From NCBI GenBank assembly GCA_003542655.1, contig DPKF01000127.1, forward strand, positions 1,721-20,203: 18,483 nt of DNA, in the 5' to 3' direction. The position numbers and the translations under genes were made by a program. The DNA is from Holosporales bacterium. GTDB taxonomy: Bacteria > Pseudomonadota > Alphaproteobacteria > Paracaedibacterales > UBA11393. Position 1 is the first letter of the stretch. The number at the start of each line of letters is the position of its first letter. This document shows positions 1-6,098 of this stretch, one piece after another. The notes beneath the pieces are model-generated. The model searched no databases, was not told the origin of the DNA, and worked only from the letters and a program-made list of their open reading frames with translations.

Positions 1-237
1 ATTCCTGTTCATATTGTTGAATATTTTGCAGTCAACCCCTATTTAACAATTAAGAAAATTTCAGAGGATATGGATATTGCCTACAGTACAGCCCAACGGG
101 GTGTTCTTAAACTGGAAGCAGAGGGTATTATTCAAGAAATGTCGGGTAATAAGCGCGATAAGGTTTATTGCGCAACGAAAATTTTATCTATTTTGGAGGA
201 GCCTACAAAGATTTATTCTTCTATTGAGGATGATTAA
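1..237 (+). CDS. Fic-family protein, C-terminal fragment (5' end outside window)
   Basis: The reading frame is open from base 1 and ends at TAA 235-237, giving 78 visible residues. The sequence reads as the winged-helix tail found at the C-terminus of many Fic/DOC proteins: a hydrophobic helix, NPYLTIKKISEDMDIAYSTA, then a recognition-type helix, ALEAEGII-like text (here KLEAEGII) and a K-R-x-K-V-Y strand. In the family the upstream Fic domain transfers AMP or another nucleotide phosphate group to target hydroxyls; its HPFxxGNGR motif would lie before base 1 and cannot be checked. The end of the protein is acidic (SSIEDD). The alternative is an unrelated wHTH regulator, but the pattern fits the Fic tail better. 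Confidence 0.72.
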   Translation: MPVHIVEYFAVNPYLTIKKISEDMDIAYSTAQRGVLKLEAEGIIQEMSGNKRDKVYCATKILSILEEPTKIYSSIEDD

Positions 238-559
238 TATAACTTTTTTGTCTTCGCTGTGTATAAAAGCCACCGCTGCACCATAAATAAATGTTTTGCG
301 TACCTTAAAATCATACTCTTCAAATCCTTGATTTCCATCAAAATAATTAGGCCGTTTTCAAAGAGCTTTTCCGTACCTCACATTTGCGCCTTCGGTGAAC
401 ATTCAAAACCAGGGCCAAATCTATCAGGACAGAAAAACAGCATAAAATATCATGGAATTGTTATAATTTTTTTGCAACATATTTTGTAAAATAATCTAAC
501 TTTTTATCAAATTCAAAGGTTGCCAAGGGTTTTAAATGGTCTCCAGTTTGTAAAACTTC
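238..559. other. Intergenic stretch without a convincing gene
   Basis: About 320 bases between two genes that converge on it (the Fic fragment on plus, the patatin on minus). Short open frames exist (for example 259-489 plus) but have no ribosome-binding site, no recognisable domain and a residue mix typical of AT-rich non-coding DNA. The only structure I see is the repeat copy at 394-419, which has a partner at 2953-2978. No clear Rho-independent terminator is visible for either gene. Confidence 0.5.
394..419. repeat. Left copy of a 26-bp imperfect direct repeat
   Basis: Matches 2953-2978 at 22 of 26 positions, with an identical 13-base core CATTCAAAACCAG (400-412 and 2959-2971). Both copies have the same orientation. 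Read on the minus strand, both give F-x-x-G-F-E-x-S-P, so the repeat may derive from the end of a mobile element or a lost gene. The two copies bracket the patatin/exported-protein pair. Confidence 0.5.
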
Positions 560-1978
560 TTACTTCATAGCTTGTGTAGGTGGTCCTAAAACAGGCATGC
601 CATTTGTGTCTTGTGGCGTAATATATAAATCAAAAAAACGGATATATGGTGGTTGCTGTAAACTACCTTCAGCATTTCTTGCTATAGATTGCGTAGCATA
701 ATCTAAAAATGTTTGTAGTTTACTTGGATCGTCCATTGGAAGAGCATTTTTAGTACTAAATTGTATCCTAAAATATTGCTGTACTTTTCCTGCGACTTCA
801 TTTGGCTCAAAAATTTCTTCAAGACTAGAATTTTTTGCTTTTGTAGCCCCATCTAAGGCAATATCTATGATAGAGCTCAATATAGCACAACAACAGGGCC
901 TTTTAGTGCTTGGTGAAATAGTCCTTAATATATCTCTTTCTCCCGTACCTATCACAACTATCATATGATCATCTATACGAACACTATGTAATTTCTTACT
1001 ATAGGATAATCCTGCTATACCAGCACTATTATCAAAGACGCCGCCATCAACACAATGTAGCATTTGATCATGTCCTTTGTCTGTCTTGTTACCACTAAGG
1101 ACAGATGCTACTGGGAAAAAAGTTGGCGCAGCCGATGACGCCAAAGCCGCTTCCCACATTTTCATTTTAGGATATTTTTCTTTTGTAATATAAATAGGTT
1201 TGTCATTTTCATAATCGTAGGTAACAATTTGCACAGGGCCTAATGCTTCCTCCAACGTTGTGTCACCAAAAAACGCCTGTAAGTAATATTTTAATGTCCT
1301 ATTACTATATTTAGGGCCACACAAGCTGCCACAATTTTTATTAATGCCGCAACAAAAACAACAAGTTGAAATACCCTTAATGAAATTACATAAACCTTCA
1401 CTACATGTAATATCACGTTCCTTCACTTGACCAAATTTTTCCGGTTGGGGGGTGCAACAGAAAAATTTTTCACAGACACATTCAACAATATTACTACAGA
1501 GCCCATCATTGCAACAAAATGTTTCTTCCCAATTTTCCTCACATCTATTACATTTATAAGTCATAGAACAACATTTAAATTCACTACTTTTCAACTTGCA
1601 GCCTTCAAATTGATCACAGAAAACCCCATCTGAAAATATAGAATATCCCATTTTTTCATAAAATTCTTTGATTTCTTTAGCTGAATATGGATGCCCAGAT
1701 GAAATTGGCTCCCTTGATGTGGTCTTTTGATTGGGGCAAACTAGCGCTAATGCAATAATAGACCCAGTAGATGTTCCAGTAATACCACCTTTAAAAAATT
1801 GATAAGTATGGTGTAACTCTCGTTGGACTAAAAGATCGCTTTCCATTTGTTCTAATATAGAAGCTATGTAAATCCCCTTCAGCCCTCCTCCATCACAAAC
1901 TAGAACATTTTTATCAAACTCTCGAGTGGCTGATTCCAATGTACTCAAGACGCATATTAATATAAACAAAAATTTCAT
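560..1978 (-). CDS. Exported patatin-like phospholipase with cysteine-rich insert
   Basis: A 472-residue patatin-family lipid acyl hydrolase. All catalytic elements are present: the glycine-rich oxyanion loop DGGGLKG (residues 29-35), the nucleophile elbow GTSTG with Ser70 (68-72), and the dyad Asp in DGG (311-313). The family cleaves fatty acids from phospholipids, and in intracellular bacteria such enzymes are often secreted and act on host membranes. Residues 1-17 look like a Sec signal peptide, which supports export. Odd feature: between the lid region (GYSIFSDG) and the KYSNRTLKYYLQAFFGD helix lies a roughly 100-residue insert (121-220) with 21 cysteines, including several CC pairs, absent from the patatins I know; a further CCC is at 362-364. 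The start at 1978 has an AGG 7 bases upstream. It is divergent from the exported-protein gene at 2061. Confidence 0.88.
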   Translation of the reverse strand: MKFLFILICVLSTLESATREFDKNVLVCDGGGLKGIYIASILEQMESDLLVQRELHHTYQFFKGGITGTSTGSIIALALVCPNQKTTSREPISSGHPYSAKEIKEFYEKMGYSIFSDGVFCDQFEGCKLKSSEFKCCSMTYKCNRCEENWEETFCCNDGLCSNIVECVCEKFFCCTPQPEKFGQVKERDITCSEGLCNFIKGISTCCFCCGINKNCGSLCGPKYSNRTLKYYLQAFFGDTTLEEALGPVQIVTYDYENDKPIYITKEKYPKMKMWEAALASSAAPTFFPVASVLSGNKTDKGHDQMLHCVDGGVFDNSAGIAGLSYSKKLHSVRIDDHMIVVIGTGERDILRTISPSTKRPCCCAILSSIIDIALDGATKAKNSSLEEIFEPNEVAGKVQQYFRIQFSTKNALPMDDPSKLQTFLDYATQSIARNAEGSLQQPPYIRFFDLYITPQDTNGMPVLGPPTQAMK

Positions 1979-2000
1979 TATCTACCTAAACGTAAATTTA

Positions 2001-2028
2001 TTGACATTTCATATATAAGGTATACACT
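2001..2028 (+). promoter_or_regulatory. Candidate promoter for the exported-protein gene
   Basis: A perfect TTGACA (2001-2006) is followed after 16 bases by TACACT (2023-2028), a 4/6 match to the -10 consensus. An AAGGA ribosome-binding site lies about 8 bases before the ATG at 2061. The -35 box is strong and the -10 box weak. Confidence 0.4.
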
Positions 2029-2040
2029 GTAATTAATCAA
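2012..2040 (-). promoter_or_regulatory. Candidate promoter for the patatin gene
   Basis: On the minus strand TTGATT (2035-2040) and TATATA (2012-2017) are separated by 17 bases, a plausible sigma70-type pair upstream of the start at 1978. It overlaps the plus-strand promoter candidate, so the two genes may share regulation. This is judged from motif resemblance only; in AT-rich DNA such matches are common. Confidence 0.35.
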
Positions 2041-2060
2041 GGTTAAAAAGGATTTTTATT

Positions 2061-2738
2061 ATGTACATTAAATTAATAACCACTTTTGTAATACTCACAA
2101 CTGCAAATGTTACGCTTTCTTCTGAAACACAAAGCTCTGAGCTCTTTAGAAGTATTCTGGAGAAACGTGAACAGCTTGAATATTTTCAAGGGCCAGTTAT
2201 GCAAGGTAACCCTAAGAATATTGATAAAATAACAGATGTAGGAAGGTATTCTCTTATGGATAACGCCTTTAAAGAATACACGCGTAATTTAAGACAGTTT
2301 ACAACAGGTGATCCAACATTAACTGTTTTAGATCTACGAAATTTTGATTTTTCAAAAGATGAATGGCTAATAAGTAAAATTTTTACACATGATCTTACAA
2401 AAGTTTGTGAAATAAAGTTACAAGATGCGAAAAATATTGAAAAGTTTTTTGAAAAAGCGAAAGAATGTCAGACTTTTTATAGCTTAAGAGCTATCCATTG
2501 TGAGCATGATGGAGAAAAATCCCCTTTAGTGTTAGAATTTCTAGGCACACTACAAATTACAAAATGTATTAGGGATATGTATCAAGAACATCCTAGAACA
2601 AATGACCCCGTAGCAACAATCAATGTTTATACAGATGATAGGTTTGAGTCACAAGATATCAAAAAAGGCATTCCAATGCACTATAAATCAACAAACAATG
2701 AATATACAGGAATTTTGAGAGTTGTTAGTTGCCATTAA
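2061..2738 (+). CDS. Exported protein of unknown function
   Basis: 225 residues. The first 20 residues form a typical Sec signal peptide (K at 4, hydrophobic stretch 5-18), so the product is probably exported. I do not recognise a family. The middle (about 86-165) has L-x-V-L-D-L-R and C-E-I-K-L segments spaced by helix-like stretches, which could be two or three degenerate leucine-rich repeats, but this is weak. The ATG has an AAGGA site upstream. The gene is transcribed away from the patatin gene, and the shared 82-bp intergenic region suggests they may be co-regulated. The TAA stop (2736-2738) touches the terminal repeat of an IS6-family remnant, so the original C-terminus may have been changed by that insertion. 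Confidence 0.65.
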   Translation: MYIKLITTFVILTTANVTLSSETQSSELFRSILEKREQLEYFQGPVMQGNPKNIDKITDVGRYSLMDNAFKEYTRNLRQFTTGDPTLTVLDLRNFDFSKDEWLISKIFTHDLTKVCEIKLQDAKNIEKFFEKAKECQTFYSLRAIHCEHDGEKSPLVLEFLGTLQITKCIRDMYQEHPRTNDPVATINVYTDDRFESQDIKKGIPMHYKSTNNEYTGILRVVSCH

Positions 2739-2954
2739 GGTTCTGTCGCATCTATTAAATCACTTTAAAATACTGCGTAAATATGCTATACTCCCTGTTT
2801 TAAGACGCACTAAGCCATTAGGTGTTTGAAATTCTGATAAGTTGATTTTTTTTACATCAAATCCATCAATTTGTCCTTTTTGAATCATCCGAATGGATTC
2901 AATTCCTGCAATCGTTCGCTTAGCTGAGAAGAAGTTTTTAAAACCCAACATAGG
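2739..2954 (-). mobile_element. Truncated IS6-family insertion sequence
   Basis: The left edge is GGTTCTGTCGCA (2739-2750), which closely resembles the IS6-family terminal inverted repeat (GGTTCTGTTGCA type). Inside it, on the minus strand, is the end of an IS6-type transposase. The element stops at about 2954, where the direct repeat copy at 2953-2978 begins; the opposite inverted repeat and most of the transposase are missing. It is therefore a non-autonomous remnant. Confidence 0.72.
2760..2954 (-). pseudogene. IS6-family transposase, C-terminal remnant
   Basis: The frame ends at TGA (2760-2762) just inside the terminal repeat and carries the IS6-type C-terminal segment MLGFKNFFSAKRTIAGIES, followed by a basic I-Q-K-G-Q segment, then a tail not typical of the family. 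The DDE catalytic core and N-terminal HTH are absent, only about 64 residues remain, and no ribosome-binding site precedes it. It will not be an active transposase. Upstream in frame the sequence becomes F-A-A-G-F-E-W-S-P, which belongs to the flanking repeat rather than to the transposase. Confidence 0.72.
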
Positions 2955-2978
2955 AGACCATTCAAAACCAGCGGCAAA
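2953..2978. repeat. Right copy of the 26-bp imperfect direct repeat
   Basis: Partner of 394-419 (22 of 26 identical, 13-base identical core at 2959-2971). It begins where the IS6 transposase homology ends, so it probably marks the edge of a second element or a recombination junction that cut the IS6 copy. Confidence 0.5.
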
Positions 2979-3078
2979 CTTTAATTTTGAGAAGAAAGTA
3001 CATTATTTAACAAAAATATGTTACAAGAAACTTGTATAACGTATACCTAATAACTTGGTGCTTATGTGTTCAAATAAT

Positions 3079-3636
3079 ATGAAAATTTACCAATTTAAAA
3101 TACAACTGAATGATATTAAGCCCCTAATATGGCGGCGTGTTCAGGTTTTATCAACAATCACCTTTGCTGATTTTCATGATGTTATTCAAAATACAATGGG
3201 TTGGGAACAGTGCCATTTGCATGAATTTAGAGTTAATGGAAAGTCTGCTCCACAGGGCATAGGACCTATTTTTGAGGATGGGTTTGAATGTCCAACGGAT
3301 GAGAAAAAAGTGAAGCTTGATAAAATTTTTACAGAAGAAAAACAAAAAATTAATTATGAGTATGATTTTGGTGATGGTTGGGAACACACAATTACGTTAG
3401 AAAAAATAGTGGATCCTGATGAAAAACCTTATCCACGATGTATTGCTGGAGAGCGCGCCTGTCCCCCAGAGGATTGCGGTGGTCCTTGGGGTTATGAAAA
3501 CCTGTTAGAAATTCTTGGAGATCCAAAACATAAGGAGCATAATAATATGCTGGAGTGGTGTGGCAAAATTGATCCTGAAGCTTTTAGCGTTGAAGGTACC
3601 GACAAACTTTTAAGAAAATTTAACAGTTCTAATTAA
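3079..3636 (+). CDS. Plasmid pRiA4b ORF-3 family protein
   Basis: 185 residues from the chosen start. Family hallmarks are all visible: P-L-I-W-R-R (15-20), GWEQCHLHEF (41-50), YDFGDGWEH (95-103) and the Cys/Gly/Pro segment C-x-x-G-E-R-A-C-P-P-E-D-C-G-G (121-135). The family is widespread on plasmids and in accessory regions; its molecular role is not established, so I assign none. The length matches the usual single-domain size. I chose ATG 3079 because the family begins with M-K-I-Y-x-x-K-I; ATG 3064 and TTG 3055 are in frame upstream, and none has a good ribosome-binding site. Upstream, a small perfect hairpin (TACAAG 3022-3027 / CTTGTA 3031-3036) could be an operator. Confidence 0.88.
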   Translation: MKIYQFKIQLNDIKPLIWRRVQVLSTITFADFHDVIQNTMGWEQCHLHEFRVNGKSAPQGIGPIFEDGFECPTDEKKVKLDKIFTEEKQKINYEYDFGDGWEHTITLEKIVDPDEKPYPRCIAGERACPPEDCGGPWGYENLLEILGDPKHKEHNNMLEWCGKIDPEAFSVEGTDKLLRKFNSSN

Positions 3637-3698
3637 TCAGTAAGTTCTTATTTGTAAATTATTTTTACTCGGCTATTTTGTTACTTCATCTGTCGTAA

Positions 3699-3800
3699 AT
3701 CATTTGTTTTTCGGATACTCTATTCAATGGTCTTGAAAATACCATAAAAAACAGTGAAATATTGTTTTCCTTATGCTCGTTGGATATGCAGCTGCGTACT
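3699..3800. repeat. Degenerate hairpin element, copy 1 (upstream of ATPase gene)
   Basis: Shares with 5596-5737 the exact CATTTGTTTTTCGGA (3701-3715 and 5598-5612), then TTGAAAA, AAAAACAGT, a GTTTT arm and T-A-T-G-C followed by GTTGG. The middle forms a short stem AAAACA (3748-3753) / TGTTTT (3763-3768), at the same place as the longer stem in copy 2. Read on the minus strand both copies contain V-F-S...S-E-K-Q-M-x-Y, so a coding remnant cannot be excluded. Confidence 0.45.
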
Positions 3801-3833
3801 ATATTTTGAATATGAATGAAAATACAAAAACGC

Positions 3834-3876
3834 ATATTGGTGCAAAATTTTAGACCACAAAAAATTGCACCAATAT
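3834..3876. promoter_or_regulatory. Perfect 12-bp inverted repeat before the ATPase gene
   Basis: ATATTGGTGCAA (3834-3845) and its exact reverse complement (3865-3876) are separated by 19 bases and lie 47 bases before the ATPase start. With only an A-rich downstream side on plus, it does not look like a terminator for plus-strand transcription. It could be an operator, a cruciform, or a terminator read from the other strand. The symmetry is certain; the role is not. Confidence 0.45.
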
Positions 3877-3923
3877 AAAAAATAGTGTATTTTGTGAATA
3901 TATATCTTAATTTGAAAATAACC

Positions 3924-5351
3924 ATGTTTGTTGGACGTAAACTAGAATTAGAAAGACTACACGCTTTATGGAATAAAAATATTGCAAGTTTTGTTGTGAT
4001 GAAAGGAAGGCGCCGCATTGGCAAAAGTCGTCTAATAGAGGAATTTGCAAAAAAGACGAACATTATTTCTTTAAGTGGTTTGGCACCATCGGAAGTCATG
4101 ACATCGCAAGACCAAAGAGATGAATTTGCACGTCAACTTGCACGCTTTTTTCATATTCCCATTCCGTATAGTAATGACTGGGGTGATTTATTCTGGCATT
4201 TAGCTTATCATACTCAAAAAGGGAAGGTGGTTATTCTTTTGGACGAAATATCCTGGATGGGAATGAAAGATGCAACCTTTCTTGGTAAGCTTAAAAATAT
4301 ATGGGATCAAAATCTCAAAAAAAACCCTAACTTAATTCTGATTGTTTGCGGCTCTGTTTCGTCTTGGATAGAAAAAAATATTCTTAGTCATACAGGTTTT
4401 GTGGGTCGTGTTGATTTGGTCTTTAATTTAGAGGAGTTAAGTTTAGCAGAGTGCAATGATTTTTGGGGCAAGCAGGGAGATCATATTTCTGCATATGAAA
4501 AGTTTAAAGTGTTATCTGTAACAGGTGGTGTGCCAAAATATTTAGAAAGCTTAACCCCTGATGTAAGTGCTGATGAGTTTATTAGACAGTCCTGTTTCAC
4601 ACCAGAGGGATTCTTATTTCGAGAATTTGATCAAATTTTTAATGACTTATTTGCTCGTAGAAGCAGTATATACATAGCCATACTAAAATGTTTAGTAGAT
4701 AATAAGTTTTCTTCACTTGATGACATTCTAACCTCTATGAATTTACAAAAAAGCGGGGTTTATAGCGGTTATCTTGAAGACCTTCAATTATCAGGTTTTA
4801 TCAGTAAACATCACACATGGAATTTAAAAGACGGCAAAGTTTCTAAACTAGTTAAATTTCGTATAAGTGATAATTATGTTCGGTTTTATCTTAAATATAT
4901 AGAACCAAATAAGGAACAAATAAAAAAAGGCGCCTTTCATAATCGCTCTATTACGACTCTGCCTGCTTTTGATTCAATCATGGGATTGCAAATTGAAAAT
5001 CTCGTTATTAAAAATAGAAATGCTCTATGTAAAATTCTTAGCATTCCAGTTGCTGAAATTATAAATGACGGTCCCTATTTTCAAAAACCTACTAAGATCA
5101 AGAAAGGTTGCCAAGTGGATTATATGATCCACTCCAAGTTCAATTCTTTATATTGTTGTGAAATAAAATTTTCAAGAAATTCTATAAAGGTATCAGTTGT
5201 AGCTGAAGTCCGTCAAAAAATACAAGCCTTAGAACATGCAAAAATCATGTCTGTTCGCCCCATTTTAATTCATATTAACGGTGTTGATGACGCTATAATA
5301 GGAGAAGAATTTTTTGCAAAAATTATCAACCTGGGGGAATTATTAGACTAA
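3924..5351 (+). CDS. AAA ATPase, archaeal-ATPase/DUF234 type with nuclease-like tail
   Basis: 475 residues from the ATG at 3924, chosen because the family begins M-F-V-G-R-K-x-E-L; an in-frame ATG at 3885 would add 13 unrelated residues. Walker A is GRRRIGKS (28-35), Walker B VVILLDE (102-108), and a sensor-like strand is LILIVCGS (137-144). A winged-helix-like middle (about 245-320) leads to the DUF234 part, with D399 and E413-I-K415 in a layout like the PD-(D/E)XK nuclease core. It should bind and hydrolyse ATP; many members occur as stand-alone accessory genes in bacteria and archaea, and their substrate is not known. The protein looks intact. The gene is flanked by two copies of a hairpin element (3699-3800 and 5596-5737), which suggests it was moved or duplicated as a unit. 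No good Shine-Dalgarno precedes the start. Confidence 0.85.
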   Translation: MFVGRKLELERLHALWNKNIASFVVMKGRRRIGKSRLIEEFAKKTNIISLSGLAPSEVMTSQDQRDEFARQLARFFHIPIPYSNDWGDLFWHLAYHTQKGKVVILLDEISWMGMKDATFLGKLKNIWDQNLKKNPNLILIVCGSVSSWIEKNILSHTGFVGRVDLVFNLEELSLAECNDFWGKQGDHISAYEKFKVLSVTGGVPKYLESLTPDVSADEFIRQSCFTPEGFLFREFDQIFNDLFARRSSIYIAILKCLVDNKFSSLDDILTSMNLQKSGVYSGYLEDLQLSGFISKHHTWNLKDGKVSKLVKFRISDNYVRFYLKYIEPNKEQIKKGAFHNRSITTLPAFDSIMGLQIENLVIKNRNALCKILSIPVAEIINDGPYFQKPTKIKKGCQVDYMIHSKFNSLYCCEIKFSRNSIKVSVVAEVRQKIQALEHAKIMSVRPILIHINGVDDAIIGEEFFAKIINLGELLD

Positions 5352-5484
5352 TAAACACAAGATAAATACCCTAAAATATCTGACATTATGTGTCCCATCT
5401 GTTTAATTTTTTGTTTGTCTTGTTATCCATAAAATGTTCGTTTTATAGATATCCACTATCACTGTACCAAACTTCCACTAAAAC

Positions 5485-5547
5485 AGTCCATAAAATATGT
5501 CCCTAAATACATGTCATCTCTAAATATATTTTTAGAGTTTATGGACT
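5485..5547. repeat. Nested inverted repeat
   Basis: An outer perfect 10-bp stem AGTCCATAAA (5485-5494) / TTTATGGACT (5538-5547) encloses an inner perfect 7-bp hairpin CTCTAAA (5518-5524) / TTTAGAG (5531-5537) with a 6-base loop. The inner right arm directly abuts the outer right arm. It could be a miniature element or a folded RNA; it lies 134 bases after the ATPase stop, too far for a typical terminator. Confidence 0.5.
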
Positions 5548-5595
5548 ATTCTTTAAAACTTAAAACGTTTAATTTATTTTTTTGTTAATCAATAA

Positions 5596-5737
5596 ACCAT
5601 TTGTTTTTCGGACATGCCTCCAAATAGGGTTGAAAAGACCCCAAAAGATGCTTTAAACTATACGAAAAACAGTATCGGATACGGTGGGCATCCGGAAACA
5701 ATGAAAGTATGGTTTTTCGTATGCATGTTGGCTATAT
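5596..5737. repeat. Degenerate hairpin element, copy 2 (downstream of ATPase gene)
   Basis: The longer partner of 3699-3800. It contains a perfect 11-bp stem ATACGAAAAAC (5660-5670) / GTTTTTCGTAT (5712-5722) and, inside it, CGGAT (5676-5680) / ATCCG (5690-5694). Copy 1 keeps the base of the stem but lacks the inner hairpin. Preservation of pairing in two diverged copies points to a structured element. Confidence 0.5.
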
Positions 5738-6098
5738 GAGTATATAGAGAACTATTAAATATAGAATATGCAATCCAGTCTTGAGTGCTCATATTATCAT
5801 CAAAAATGCTTACTTTATTCAATATATATAAAGGCTGCGAACAGATCTCTTGACTTTTACTTTTCTCTGTGTTTCTATGACTTCAATAGGTACTAACTTA
5901 GGTTTTAGAGCTATGATGCTCTTATTAAATGCAACTTTATATATAAAACATTTAACCTCTGAAAAGTGTAGGACTTTGTTTTATGCAAAATATTAATGAT
6001 GCTGAGACAAGACATATTATAAGACTTAGGGGGCTCTAGTTTTTTAGGGTCTTTTTTTGTTTTTTAATTACTGTACAGGTAGATAGCAGGATAATGAA

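Larger units (their letters stand above)
5352..6098. other. Long non-coding stretch with several inverted repeats
   Basis: About 750 bases without a convincing gene. It holds a nested inverted repeat (5485-5547), copy 2 of the hairpin element (5596-5737), a small stem AGAGC-TATGAT-GCTCT (5906-5921), and a T-rich run (about 6039-6066) just before the next gene. I see no tRNA or rRNA and no clear promoter for the gene at 6099. The accumulation of inverted repeats suggests decayed mobile DNA and/or structured RNA. Confidence 0.45.

Noticed and set aside
259..489. A 76-codon open frame on plus.
   Set aside because: No ribosome-binding site, no recognisable domain and a residue mix expected from AT-rich non-coding DNA; it overlaps the repeat copy at 394-419.
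1427..1633. An open frame opposite the patatin gene.
   Set aside because: It is antisense to the cysteine-rich insert; its Phe/Thr-rich translation is the mirror of Cys and Lys/Glu codons on the coding strand.
3686..4099. A 137-codon minus-strand open frame overlapping the ATPase start.
   Set aside because: Most of it is antisense to the well-supported ATPase N-terminus. Its last part contains S-E-K-Q-M-I-Y, which also occurs opposite 5596-5640, so a small coding remnant remains possible but not a gene.
5902..5920. GTTTTAGAGCTATGATGCT resembles the start of type II-A CRISPR repeats.
   Set aside because: Only one copy, no spacer-repeat periodicity, no matching anti-repeat and no cas gene in the window; the similarity ends after about 14 bases.
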